64,000 bases of DNA, taken from positions 62,001 through 126,000 of the forward strand of contig PUQB01000489.1 of the NCBI GenBank assembly GCA_003024785.1, in the 5' to 3' direction. The notes under the pieces were generated by a model. The model had not been told where the DNA came from and did no database searches. It saw only the letters and a program-made list of their open reading frames with translations. The stretch's first letter is position 1; every line of letters starts with the position of its first letter. Shown piece by piece: positions 21,451 to 33,730 of the stretch. Position numbers and translations under genes: made by a program. This DNA is from Selaginella tamariscina (lineage: Eukaryota; Streptophyta; Lycopodiopsida; Selaginellales; Selaginellaceae).

Positions 21451-22699
21451 TCAGTTTAGAAGCGCCTGTGCAGCTCTCTTCCCAGAGACAAGCGCCCCAT
21501 CAAAAGTAGCCGAGTCAAGATGATCCCCACGGAGGTATCCACGAACTCTAGTATCCTTAAAAAGATTCGTCGGAGGACACTGATCAGGCTGTGCATAAGG
21601 TATCGTTCTCAAGTGTCATATACCCAGCTCGTCCTTCACCATCTTCTCAAGCTCCACGTCGGTATCTTCCAATGAGAGAGACAGATATGAGGCTTTCCCA
21701 GCTGGTGCATATGAGGAACACCCATTGGAGATGAAACACTATGCCTTCACAGGATCCATTCAGGTACAAACACACATTCTCCGTGGAGAAATACATACAG
21801 ATCGTACTCTGAGGGGACTTACGTGTGTGTAGTCTTTCAGTAGACGTGCTGCCTCTGGACCTTCTACAGCGAGTATCACGCCATATTTCGAGTTTAAGAG
21901 TTCTCCAGACTTGAATCTTTGCTCCTGAGAAAGTACCATCTTCCTTTACAAGGACCTGTTCGACCTTGGTGTTCAAGTATATGGTTCCTGTGGGGAGTGT
22001 ACTGACTAACTAACGGGGATCTCACCTATACCATACATAGAAAGCGTGTTCGGGCCAAGGGCTGGGCACTTAAGCACAAACTCAAACAGTCTACGGAGTT
22101 CACGGTCGAAGAATATACCTCCGAAGAACGCCCGAAGATGTTCTTGGAGAATCCGGCGTCGGAGAGCTTCTGCTGTATAGTGACTTCTGGGGAGGTGAGT
22201 ATCTCATTATGCGGTTCACCGCTTGAGGATCCACACGGAGCTTATCCAGGACGGTGCCGATGGGGTTACTTAGTGAAAGAATCCCGTCTAGTGGGTGCTG
22301 GAACGGGTCGGACACGCTCCCATGTAGAGACTAAAGCTCCTGCGTACTCTTCCTAGTTGAGTATTCTACGTGCTTCGGGATACCTGGAAGCCTCTGTCCA
22401 GGACGTAGCCGTCCAAGCTATCTCTCCTACACCGTCCGAGGACTTGAGCAGGCGGAAAGAGATGGTGCGTCTTGTTCTAGTGTTCTGTTTTTGGAGGTGT
22501 TTTGTTCTGCTAGCGTGCGTGATGATGTGTGTATATGTGTTGAATTGGTGTGTAAATGTGCGTTTTGTGTGTATCTAGATAAGACTGGTGTTTTTATAGA
22601 GGGTTTTGCACGTACCGGTGAGGGGAAATGGCACTTGGATGGTGGGAAGAGAGGGGATAGTGTTTGAGCAGCCACAGCCACAGGCAATGTCATCTCCAT
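21451..22699 (-). pseudogene. FAD-dependent amine-oxidase-like protein, broken
   Basis: Read on the minus strand the family order is clear: a plastid-transit-like start (MEMTLPVAVAAQTLSPLF), LLKSSDGVG, DGYVLDRGFQV, YPEARRILN, DPFQHPLDGILSLSNPIG then TVLDKLRV, EILTSPEVTIQQKLSDAGFS, FFGGIFFDRELRRLFEFVL, NTKVEQVLVKEDGTFSGAK, GVILAVEGPEAARLLKDY and the C-terminal DHLDSATFDGALVSG then KRAAQALLN and stop. This is the plant phytoene-desaturase/protoporphyrinogen-oxidase-like amine oxidase family of unknown substrate. The N-terminal Rossmann GxGxxG segment that should precede LLKSSDGVG is absent, and the segments above lie in several frames, so about five or more breaks exist. Some junctions may be introns (a donor follows KDYTH). 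Confidence 0.75.
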
Positions 22700-23280
22700 T
22701 ACTCTAGTGGAGTCGCATCACATATAAGATCAACTAGAATACCCAGTATATTTTTATATGTCGACCTTTCTCTGTAATAAGTCTGGTAAACTATGAACTA
22801 CTACCCAAAACTCTAGTTAAGCTATTAAGTATAATATTACTAATAAATAGCTCAACCTGTACGAAATTATAATCAAGACCCCCCCCCCCCCTCCTCTAAG
22901 AGTCCAGGAGGATTCAACAAAATACTAAAGATTTATTTGATTTTGTTTATCAATATTCTTAACGGAGTTATTCAATACTATATTGAATATGTAAACTGCG
23001 AATAACTTGTGTATGTTTAAGATAATAATGTGCAATTATTAATCAGACAACTATTTGATAAACTTTGGGATTACACGCTGCACACACGCACAAGGAGAAG
23101 TGATCATGTCACGCATGTATGTGTGTGTGTAGAGATCTATTAAAGACACAAGTTTTAGAAGAATACAATAATTATACTTAATACTAGTACACATGCACAG
23201 CATTCGTGGGCCTAATTATTTAATAATAAATAACTTAATTATTATCGTTAACTTGGTGAGTTTATCCCTAAGATAAGTTT
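22700..23280. other. Intergenic stretch with a poly-C run
   Basis: A run of about 12 C at 22880-22891. The rest is AT-rich with short GT runs. No gene. Confidence 0.6.
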
Positions 23281-25000
23281 ACTCATGAACTCGATCCTTG
23301 ACTTGGTGAATTTATTTTTTAAAGTTTTTATTCAAAGGGCCAAAGGTAACAATCTAGCATTACAACCCTGTGTGAGCAACATTAAGTTTTTTATAACAAC
23401 CCCAACAACCTTAAGGTCAAACTCAAATGTTGAGAATTTAGCCCAAGCCTCCTTAGAGTGTCTACCCTCGTAACCTTGAGGGATAACCCTAGTAGACTTA
23501 GGGTCCTGCCCTAGGAGACCTAAACAGTCTAACCGAGTCATGTATTTCTTAATAGGGCTAAAGCATCACTTTACACTTTGAGGAATCACCCTCAATTAAG
23601 TACAACTCTCAAAAGACAACAAGGGTATTTTGTGGTTTTGAAGGAATGTTTAAAGTTTATTCATGGGCTAAATACAAGTGTACATAAAAACATCCCAACG
23701 GATTTTAATAAACCTACTCTTATTCCCATCCCCCTAAACCCAAGCATCGCTGAGTTTTGAAGAAGAAAGTAATCGATTCAGACCTTTACGGGTCTAGTCT
23801 CTCGCCCGGATACTGTCTCGAGCTTCAATCTCCAAACCACAGCTCACAAGCACACACCAAAGAAAAAGCAAACACAAACAAACGAGGCCAAACCAATCTG
23901 CAGCAGATGCCCAAAGTAGCTCCATCACAACCACTATAGCATACCACATACACATCCACCAAGAATCAAACATCAAATGCCCAAGGATATGCCCAATACG
24001 CATCAGAAGACCACTATTGCAAACACACCAAACCTCTTGTAATTTTGTGGTTTTGTGTGGCCAATCATACCATGGCCCTAAGGTTAGTACCTAGAGAACA
24101 CACGAGTGTCTTGGCACGAGTGTCCCAGAAACCTTGACCCTTGTTCCCTATAGGGAACCATGCATGTACTAGCTGCTAAGAAGCTTAGGTTGTTCAACCC
24201 TCGAATATGCTCCCACACCTTAAGGACAAACACCCCTAGCCATGTGTGCTGATAGGCATGGAGCAAGCCCCTATCATCACCAACCCCTTAGCCTAGAACC
24301 CAAGACATGACCTTGGAGGTCATGCCCTGAGCATGCATTGTATGAGACCCATCCTAATGTCACATGGGTGTGGCATTGTTTCTCAAGACAAGGCTATCTT
24401 AATAGCCCTTTAAAAACAAGTTTAGTGCCACAATTGTGGCTCGCCAAATGCCAATCCTTAGAGCCCACACTCAAATACCCTTTAGGAACTTGTCTACCTA
24501 AGAGCTTAACCCCATAGTTAGCTATGTGCATGGACAATGCTCACATGTGAGTGAGGATGCATAATTAGTTGAGGCTATTCTTGACTTGGCTAAATGAGGA
24601 GGTCAAAACAAGGCCTCAACGTCTATCCAAATGTATGAGTGGAAGGAGTTGGTTAACTCCTTGAATGCGGCATACTTGAGCACAAAAACACAGATTTGCC
24701 AATGATAAAGGTAAGTTACTCTTAAAGTGTGGTGTACCTAGTGGGTGAGTGGGACATGGTAGCATAACTAATATGCCTTGACAACATGATGCCAGTGGGG
24801 AGGAAAGAACTAGAAACTTCTCAATCTCTGGCTTACTTGTCCCACACCTACTTTACCTTATTTTTGTGATGAAGCCACTCTCCCTAAAATGTTGTCTTAG
24901 TAAGTGGGCTGGCACGGAAAACCAGTCCCAATGCAAAAGGGACGATGAGTTTATTTGAACAACCCCATCAACCCCTAAACCCACATAGTAAACCTTAATC
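23281..25000. other. Unclassified repeat-like region of medium GC
   Basis: The base composition (many CCTTGAG, CCTAGG and ACCCTTA words) is unlike both the AT-rich background and the genes. Short open frames on both strands carry no family signal. It looks like old repeat DNA of unknown class that joins the minisatellite block beginning near 25000. Confidence 0.4.
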
Positions 25001-25300
25001 TCATGTAGTGGATTTAATTTCACAAAATGGATATTAATCTTATGAAGTGAACATTAACCTTACAAAGTGGATGTTAATCTCACAAAGTGAACACTAACCT
25101 CACGAAGTATAATTTAAGCTTGCACAATTGATGTTAATCTCATAAAGTGAACATTAACCCCACATAATATAATTTAAGCTCAAGCAATTGATGCTAATTT
25201 TAGAAGTAAACATTAATATCATGAAGTGGATGATAATCTCATGTAATGGACTTTAATCTCACAAAATGTACATTATTTTCACATATTGAAAGTGTTTGAT
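25000..25300 (+). repeat. Minisatellite array 1 (about 20-21-bp units)
   Basis: Around 14 degenerate units of the type CACAAAGTGAACATTAATCT run head to tail, with AAGT followed by GGA/GAACATTAA as the best kept core. Confidence 0.8.
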
Positions 25301-26225
25301 GGAAAATTAGTCCTCAACGAATAAACACTATTCTTAATGTTGTACCTACCTAGAATTTCATGTGGGTCAAGAAAGTACAATTTTGGCCATCTTTATCATT
25401 AAATCCTTTTAAAGAATGCTTAAAAATACTCAACTACGTGTGTCACAATCTTATTGGCCACTAAAAATTTGGCGCATGGTTTCAATCTCATGGAGAGGTT
25501 GCTTTATGAAGAGTCCTAGTCATGCAGTAAGATATATATAGTGAGATTTTAATCATTTGGTTGCAATGAATTTCAAATTCAAATTCTTACCCAAATGTTG
25601 CACTTGTTTTTTGGGGCCTAAAATGATAAATTTGATACATGATCACTAGTTGCTATCATTTAAAGAATAGTTGTGGATTGTCCAAAGAGTTTTAGCGCCA
25701 AAAATTATTGTAAAAGGATAGGGAGGGCGGCACAATAACAACATGTTGTAACACAAAGAAGGTGAAACTCAACTTAATCCTCAGCTTATGTCGATTCTGC
25801 AAGGTGGAACTAAACGTAAGGAGATTAAATATCCTGGCCTATAGGTATGATAATTGAGATGGAGCTGATGGATGCAATGCATAATTGCCTTGCATGTGCA
25901 ATCCTAGTAGCTTGAGAGAAAGAATTAGTGCTGAAATAGCAAAAGTGTTGATGACAAGTTATGTATTTGTTGTGGTAGAAGGGTTAGTACGAGGAAGTGG
26001 GTGAATTGGTTCTAATTAAAGTTGTGAATGAAGAGTTTGAAAATAGGACCCCAATGACAATTAAATCTTGGTTTCTACAAGAATAAAGGTTATTGACAGG
26101 GACGTTTAAACTCAAGGAATGAAAGCACACAATTGAAATATTAGCATCTAGCTATGCAAGAAGTTACTTCCTAGGACACAAGGTTGATTATAGCAATGTC
26201 CATAGCAACATACCAAGGGAAAGAG
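25301..26225. other. Repeat-block interior without recognised gene
   Basis: Medium-AT sequence with purine-rich stretches and no long open frame. It may be the decayed 5' part of the coding remnant that follows. Confidence 0.4.
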
Positions 26226-27115
26226 TGAAACAAAGAAGATGCACGATGTCGATTTAGACAATGAGCTACTAACAATCACTATTATGATTAATGAGTTGAA
26301 AGCAATGTTAAAAGCTGCCGATTTAATAAGTCTAAATGATTTAAGAGCAAGGATTGCGATGTTGAAAGAGGAGCGGGAGCGATCAATTGAAGAGCATAAC
26401 AAAGAATATAAAAGATGAAAGAAGAGCTAATCATTAAAGATAAGGAGTTTGTTATGAAAGAGTAAGTGATGAACATGTTGTCTCAGAAATTATAAGTCTC
26501 TAAAATGTTATGTAGTCAGTAATGCAAGAGGTTACCCATCTTAAACACTAATTTGGATAAGTTGTAGTTGGCTAGGGGAAACATGATTGTGTATTCAAAT
26601 ATAATGAATCATTTTCCTTCACAAAGCATCATGCGTGGCACGTGTGTGTTGGTTATGACTCCCCTATCGGATATCACTTTGCACTTCACACTTCACAACC
26701 AGTTGAAAACATGTGATAAAAAAAAGTGCCAGTACAAGCCCTTGAATAAAAATTGTCTAATATGCCTTGATATATTCACATAAGTGGGCAATTACCAACT
26801 TGGTTGTGGACACTCATATCATAATACATGCTTGGTTCCTCCTTTGTTAAGTAACAATAAATGTGCCACATGCAAGTATGTAATACATAATCATACATGG
26901 TTACACCTTGGCCTTGCAATAGCCATAAACTATGTCATCTGGGACACTTTATGCATATCAAGTTCGGTAGCTTGATGGAACCATTTTTTATTATGAAGGG
27001 GTATTGCAAAGGGTACAAGAAGAGACTAGGATTGTTGGTCGCAATGCTAAGGATGAAAAATGGATCCATCAATATCGACTATGTGAGACAACATATCACT
27101 CTTAAGATGTTATAG
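26226..27115 (+). pseudogene. Coiled-coil plus RING-finger coding remnant
   Basis: About 26240-26420 encodes a charged heptad-like segment (LRARIAMLKEERERSIEEHN). About 26700-26900 encodes KCQYKPLNKNCLICLDIF and, after an in-frame stop, GNYQLGCGHSYHNTCLVP and NNKCATCK. The cysteine-histidine order C-x2-C, C-x-H-x2-H/N-x-C and C-x2-C is RING-like, which suggests an E3-ligase-type module. The frame is interrupted several times, so it is most likely dead. Its place between minisatellite arrays suggests it is part of a repeated element rather than a single-copy gene. Confidence 0.5.
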
Positions 27116-27454
27116 CCTAGTATTTGGATGAAATAGAAATTTAATAACAATGCCAATTACCAAACCAGAATCATTCACTTGATTTCAGTAAGTGATTTGT
27201 TTTTATTTATAATTATATTTAAAAATAATGTTTTTAGTAGATATTCAAACAAAATATAGGAAAGTAACTCCTGATCATCATGAATAATAGTTTAGCAATT
27301 CAAATTATTCGAACTATTCAAATTAACTAAGATATCGTAGGTTTTATACAATCCAATGTAATATATAGTTTAATTTTTTAAATTATGTGAAAAATGGATG
27401 CTCATTAACATGAATTTAATGTATAAATTAATATTGTTACCATATGAAGTAGGA

Positions 27455-28080
27455 TTAGAAGATCACAAGTTAAGGCTCTAGAAGACCACAAGTGAGCCTA
27501 AAAGACCACAAAGTGAAATTAGAAGTTAAAAGTGAAACGCAAAGCCCATGATGTGAGATTTAAAACTCATGAAGTGAGACTTCAAGCATATGAAATAAAA
27601 CTTCAAACATATGAAGTGAGACTTTTACACTATAAATTGAGACCTTTACACTATGAATAAGACTCTTACACTATAAAGTTAAATTAAAACCCACGAAGTG
27701 AGACTCTTGCATTATAAAGTGAGACTACAAGCCCATGAAGTAATATTCTTGCATTATAAAGTGAAACTACAAGCTCATGAAATGATACTCTTGCATTATG
27801 AAGTGAGACTACAAGTCTACAAAGTAAAATTACAAATCCACAAAGTGAACATTTTACATTATGAAATAAAACTCTTGCATTACAAAGTGAGATTACAAAC
27901 TCACGAAGTGAGACTCTTGCATTACAAAGTGAAACAAAGTGAGCTTCCAAACCCATGAAGTGAGACCCTATGCACACAAAGTGAGCCTTCAAGGCCATTA
28001 AGTGAGCATCCCAACCCACCAAATGAACTTCCCAATTCACAAAATAAGTTTCAGGTCATACACAATGACACTTCACGCCC
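27455..28080 (+). repeat. Minisatellite array 2 (about 21-bp units)
   Basis: More than 25 degenerate units of the type GAAGTGAGACTCTTGCATTA / CAAAGTGAGACTACAAGCCC. Because the unit is close to 21 bp, long frames stay open on both strands (118 codons on minus at 27684-28040) with a seven-residue periodicity. Confidence 0.85.
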
Positions 28081-30150
28081 AATGCATCACCAAATAATGG
28101 GCTCTACAATACCTATGGTAGTTGCCTATGTTTTGCCTCAATAGGGTATAATGAGCATCGAATGTTTGATTCAACAACAACCTTATTCAATTTATATTAA
28201 CAATCATTAACTTTTGTCTTTCTATCCACAAAATCCAATACAAAGTTATGTTTAATAACAATTGCTTATTACTTTAATTTCTCAGCCTTCGTTTCTTCAT
28301 GGATGATTCCCCAAATTGGATGTAAGCTTAAGGATAGACAATTAGTAGGCTCACAAATGAGGCGTTGTACTAAGGTTTTCAAAGGTTTAACCAAGGTGTA
28401 CAAGTGCAACACGTAGCTATTGATTTGCCTCATGACCTTGGCAACCACGATTACATCATCATAATATGAACAAGAACCAAACGTTCAATGGTGACAAGGA
28501 TATTAAAGAAGAAAAAGTTGATGGTGATGTTAAAAATGAAGACATAAGACCTCACATTCTGGCTCCCATATTCAAGGAATTGGGGTTTGTCAATTAAGAG
28601 GATTTGAGAAGGACAAAGCGACAATAATTACCACATATGCCTTTAAAGAATAAGACTATGAAGGGACTATAGTGACATCACCAAATGAAGAGAAAGAGGT
28701 AAAATCAACAAATATTATTCTAGAAATACTAATTGAGTGCAGCGTGGATGTTCCATGGGGGACTTATGGGTTTGAGTGAAAGGAAACCACATGCCAACAC
28801 AGTGTTGCGATGGTTGCAACAATTATATTTCCAAATAAGGACATCATTTAAAAGGGGGCAATATGTTTATGAAGGCCAATGGATACACTCCCAACCACAT
28901 AGTACTAAGAAAGGACTTCAATTTAGGCAATTACTCATACTTCACTTCTTAATTTGGTGTGCTGAAAGGGAGTGCCAAAACGTGTCTCTTTTTATACAAT
29001 GTGAATAAGGAAGCAACCAACCGTTAGCAAAAAGCATATTGACACACGATATTGAAGAAAGATAAAGAGTTGGAAGCCCATACAGTCACTCGGCTAACTT
29101 GGGAAGGCGAGGGAGATGCACAGTAAGATGGTTATTATTTAGAATCATGGTATAATGTGTTTTATGTTTTTGATAATAAAACCATGAATTACATTCTCCT
29201 TTATATAAGCTCCATTAAAAAGCAACATTAAATATAAATAGATGTACTTTATAGTACATACTAAGTGTATGTACATTTGTACAAACCCCATCAATGAAAT
29301 AAATCCCATTTTATTTATGTTGCATATCCAATAATAAAACAAACCTCATCATTTGTGTAAAATCCTATCCCATCATTTGTGTAAAGTTTGTGTTACATAT
29401 CTAGTAATGAAACAAACCCCATCCTTTGTGTATAAATTGTAGGCACATTCACATACATTTGTAATTAGAGAGGGTTTGTTTAGCGTGTTTTATATAATAG
29501 TTGTATAAGTGAAGGTTTACAGTGTTAAACCCTTAAACCCTAAACTCAAACTTGTAGACCCTCGCACACATAGACCCTAAATATGAAGAACACCAATTTT
29601 GAGTCGCATACTCACTCTTTTTAAGATATGAATATGATTCATATACATTGGACTCTTTCATAATTAAGACATAATATTGCACTAGTTTTTGTACATAAAC
29701 TTTAAACACTTTGAAATCTTTTTATAAACAAGACATGGAAAGAAAGAACTAATATGCAGTGAAGCATAAACACTTAGGCATTTACAACACATGAATGAAG
29801 GCAAGAGCTCATATCTCACTTTTATATATTCTATATTAAATGAACTTAATTAAGCTTTTTTATGTGCATGTGCATGGAATTAGATGGTCCGAGTATAAAG
29901 AATTTGTTACTATGTAGGAGGCCATGAAATACTTGATGATGCATTACGAAAGACCTGTTTCTTCACTCCAAAATGCTTCAGTATTTACAATTCAGAAAGA
30001 TAAAGCAACCCAAATAAACAATGTAGGCGAAAGCTATGCATATACCTATATTATCCAATAATATACAAAAGATGGTGTAAATGATGTCTTAATATCTAAT
30101 CAATAATTGGAGTTCAATTTAGTAAGCAAGGAAAGTAGTTTTGCTTGTAG
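28081..30150. other. Repeat-block interior with decayed coding remnant
   Basis: A 91-codon open frame at 28733-29008 and flanking pieces (KRGQYVYEGQWIHSQPH) look like protein remains but match no family I recognise. Near 29527-29550 a short CCCTTAAACCCTAAAC motif occurs. The rest is AT-rich; direct repeats of a CCCATC-TTTGTGTAAA type word lie at about 29345-29430. Confidence 0.4.
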
Positions 30151-30154
30151 GCTT

Positions 30155-30775
30155 TCATTAACTTAGAGTCTTACTTCGTGAGTTTAGAGCAACTCGTCAT
30201 TTGAAATTCTTGGGCAGTACCCTCAAATCATCAGGCAAGACTTTCACTTTGGGAGGTATAACTCTCACTTCGTGAGGCATGACATTGACTTTGTGGTCTG
30301 TTCATGGTTTAAGAGGCTCACTTCATGGGCATGGAGGCCCACTTTGTGTGTATGGGGATCACTTCATCAACTTAGAGGTTCACTTCATAAACATAGCAGA
30401 TCACTTTGTGTGCATGGGGTTTCATTTTACTCTCACTTCGTAGGTGTGAAGGCTCACTTGATGTGTTTGGGGTATCACTTGGTTTACTTGGGGTCTCACT
30501 TCATGGGGCATGAACTTCATTGTGTGGGCATGGAATCTCACCTTTTTTGGTGCACATCGCGCTTTTGACTTACTTCATGGGGCATGACTTTCACTTTGTG
30601 GGCCTTGGAGCCTTATTTCATAAGGAAAGAGTCTCACTTCATGAGATTTTTGCTTCACTTTATAAGGAAGACCTTCAATTTGTCTTATTCCTCGACCCTC
30701 AATTCATAAGACTTAGTTCTCACTTCATGAGACTAGATGGAGTCTCACTTCATGAGTGTATTCACTTTATATGAA
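30155..30775 (-). repeat. Minisatellite array 3 (about 21-bp units, opposite orientation)
   Basis: Units of the type GGTCTCACTTCATGGGCATG are the reverse complement of the array 2 motif (AAGTGAGAC). The open frame at 30272-30568 is a byproduct of the unit length. Arrays 2 and 3 thus face each other across about 2.1 kb. Confidence 0.8.
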
Positions 30776-31480
30776 TAATGATTATTTATTTTTTAATCAA
30801 ATGACTTACAATAAAAGTACATGAATTTTCTTTCTTTACTTAGTAATGTAAAGCTCTTTTAAACGAAATGAGAAATGAGGTTTTGAGGTACTATTTGCAT
30901 TGTTGACAAATGAACACCTGAGATATAAATTAGTTTAAATCATGATATATTTTTATATTGTATAACATATTTTCTTTACTATACCTTTTAATTGAAATAT
31001 TTTTAAATAACACACATGTATTTGAAAATTTGTAAAAGCAATAGTATTATATAAATAATACAATACATTGTATTTATTTTAGTTTTTATATTATGTAAAC
31101 ATAGAGGTGACTATAATTATTTAATCTATATACTTTAAAAATCATTTATGTAAATAATACTAATTTCAACATTTAAATATTAATATATTTTAAAATATAT
31201 TTTAATAATTAAAATTTAATATATTCATTAATTTGACACTTTCCAAAGTTTCATATTATTAATAAAATATTTAATAAAGACTAGAAACATATGTCAACAA
31301 TTAAATTATTATATTCTTATGTAATTAGAAACAAATAAAAATACATATATTTTTTAAAAAAATTAATAAAATGCTAAAATTTATAAAGAGTCTCAAGCAG
31401 TGTGCTCACGTGAGTGTGTGTATGTACGCATACCAAAAAAATTATCATTTATGTTGGTATCCTGTTAATTATTCTAATAG
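30776..31480. other. AT-rich intergenic stretch
   Basis: No feature seen. Confidence 0.5.
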
Positions 31481-31484
31481 ACCA

Positions 31485-31565
31485 TAACTTAAAATCTTAA
31501 TCATCTAAATCAGGAAGAGTGTATTACACCTGCAACGATTTCATGTGCACATTAAGATGGACGGT
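31485..31565 (+). repeat. PPR upstream segment with a second copy 6.3 kb away
   Basis: CATCTAAATCA, GTGTATTACACCTGCA, GTGCACAT and ATGGACGGTT occur in the same order as at 37770-37845 (see that entry). Confidence 0.65.
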
Positions 31566-31752
31566 TGAAATTTTTGAAAAAAACCTTCAGTTGTTTAGGA
31601 ATATAGTGACTTTTGATCGTGCTAACGACACAATAACAGATGTTGATAGATTGTGCGTGTGCGTGTGTGTCTGAGAGAGACCTCACTTTCACGTTGCAAA
31701 CCACAAGTTTAAGGTGTATCTTATGATCTGAAGATTCTATGTGGCTAACTAG

Positions 31753-33730
31753 ATGCTTCACAAACTATGTAGAAACTTACGCAACTACGCACACGCTAAG
31801 GTCGAAACAAGTTCCAAGAACCTTGTTCCTGCATTTGCATCTCTCATGCGAGACTGCAGCGTTAGCCTGGATCTAAACAGTGCAAGACACATCCAGTGTG
31901 AGATTGATCTGTGCGGATTAAACACCAATATCCAACTTGGTAACCAGCTCGTTCAGCTCTTTATCAAATGTGGCAGCCTCCAAGACGCTCGATCTGTATT
32001 TGACAAGATGCCCAGTAGAGGCAGACTGGCCTGGACTTCCGTCATCTCCGCTTACACCCAGTTGTCCGAGTTTGATGAGGCATACCTCCTCTTCAGAAGC
32101 TTACTTCAAGAAGGAGAGGTATATATAGATATATATACATGAACTTATCATAACCAACTATTTAGGTACCTGACTCAGTCACCTTTGTCACCATTCTCAC
32201 TGCATGCACATGCCCAGTTCGGGCAAATGCAGTCCATTCATTGATCAGCGAATGCGGGCTTAAACAACACACAATAGTTGCAAACGCATTGATGAGCATG
32301 TACACAAAGCAGTATCTTCTCCAACAGTGTGAAGAAGTCTTTAGGAACGTGTCCGAGGGGAACGTTGTCTCGTGGACCGTCATGATTACTGCATATGCCC
32401 AAGAGGGGTATTTCAATAAGTCACTTTGGCTCTTCAGGGTCATGCAGCTTAATGGATGGAAACCGAACGTGGTTACGTTCAACACGGTGCTTGGACTATT
32501 TACAACTCCAGAGCATCTGTCTATGGGAAAGTCTCTCCATATGCAGCTTCTCTCAAGTGGTATTGATATCGACATTGCCCTCTCAAACACAGTCGTGAAA
32601 ATGTACGCTTCCTGTGGGGACTTACGTTCTGCAGTTTGCTACTTCAAGAGTATGTCTCAGAAAGAGAGTGTGTCATGGAATGTGATGATAAATGCATATG
32701 CAGAACACGGTCGTGTTAGTGAGACGGTCCAGCTCTTCAGGAAGATGCAGCTCGAGGGGATGAAGCTGCAACGGGCGACGTACCTCTCGATTCTCAACGC
32801 AGGTATAACCAGCTTACGAAGCTTCGAAGAGATCTGTGCATGTATTCGTGCGAGTGGCTACGAATCCAACCTTCAAGTGGGAAACTCTCTTCTCACGTTA
32901 CACGGGAAGTTAAGCTCGGTAGAGACTGCCAGAGAGATGTTCTGGAGGATGCCACAGCGGGACGTAGTGTCGTGGACTTCGATGATCAATACGCTCTCTG
33001 AGAATCACTTGTACGAGGATGCTCTATACACTTTCAGAAGGATGCTTTGGGAGGGTATTGTCCCAACCAGGTGACATTCCTTGCTGTGTTAAACAGTTGC
33101 AGGTGCTTGACAGACGGCTTATGTGTCCATTCGGTGGCTTCGGAGTGCAAACTCACTCACGAAGTCGATATCGGTTCAGCTCTTGTGGAAATGTACAGCA
33201 GGTGCGGTGACTTAATGCGTGCAAAGGAGGCATTCGGAGACGTAAGAGCGAAGAACCTTGTGTTGTGGAATGTTCTTATATCGGGAACCGCACGGAATGC
33301 GTGCTTCGTGGAGGCTCTCAGGCTTTTCTGGCTAATGCAACAGGATGGTGAAGTCCGTCCCCACGAGATCACATTGAATGCAGTGTTGTCTACGTGTGCA
33401 CATGCTGGGTTTGTTAGTCAAGGTTGCATGTATTTTGCATCTATGAAAAGTGACTATGGGCTTGCCTATAATCCACGGCATTACTCGTGCCTAGTCGATT
33501 TACTGGGGAGAGCTGGACGGCTGGATGAGGCGGAGAGAGTCATGAGCAGCATGTCGTTTCCTGCTAACGACTCTGTTAGGATGGCTTTCCTGGGGGCATG
33601 TAGAACTCATTGTGATAAGGAACGAGGTAAACGAGCTGCGGAACGTCTTCTTCAGCTTGAGCCTTTTGATCACTCCGTGTATGTTACACTTTCCCACTTG
33701 CATGCTGAACAAGAAAGCTCTGTACTATGA
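31753..33730 (+). CDS. PLS-class pentatricopeptide repeat (PPR) protein, truncated after the start of the E motif
   Basis: Exon 1 is 31753-32118 and exon 2 begins at 32166, joined in frame across a 47-nt AT-rich gap that looks like a very short GT-AG intron. PPR motifs follow one another: NVVSWTVMITAYAQEG, NVVTFNTVLGLFT, SVSWNVMINAYAEHG, DVVSWTSMINTLSEN, NLVLWNVLISGTARN, HYSCLVDLLGRAGRLDEAE and an E-motif-like RLLQLEPFDHSVYVTLSHLH. Such proteins bind organelle RNA, usually for C-to-U editing. One base is missing near 33050 (WEG and YCPNQVTF lie in different frames). The protein stops shortly after the E motif start, so no DYW deaminase domain is encoded; an additional exon after a possible acceptor near 33751 cannot be excluded. 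No organelle transit peptide is obvious in MLHKLCRNLRNYAHAK, but its basic character would suit one. Confidence 0.85.

Noticed and set aside
21647-21976. Separate 109-codon gene on minus
   Set aside because: It is the C-terminal part of the broken amine-oxidase gene running through an intron and a frame change.
27684-28040. 118-codon minus-strand protein in array 2
   Set aside because: The frame is open because the tandem unit is a multiple of three; no independent sign of coding.
23281-31000. LTR retrotransposon or other virus-like element in the repeat block
   Set aside because: No recognisable reverse transcriptase, integrase, protease or capsid protein and no pair of long direct terminal repeats were seen; class left open.
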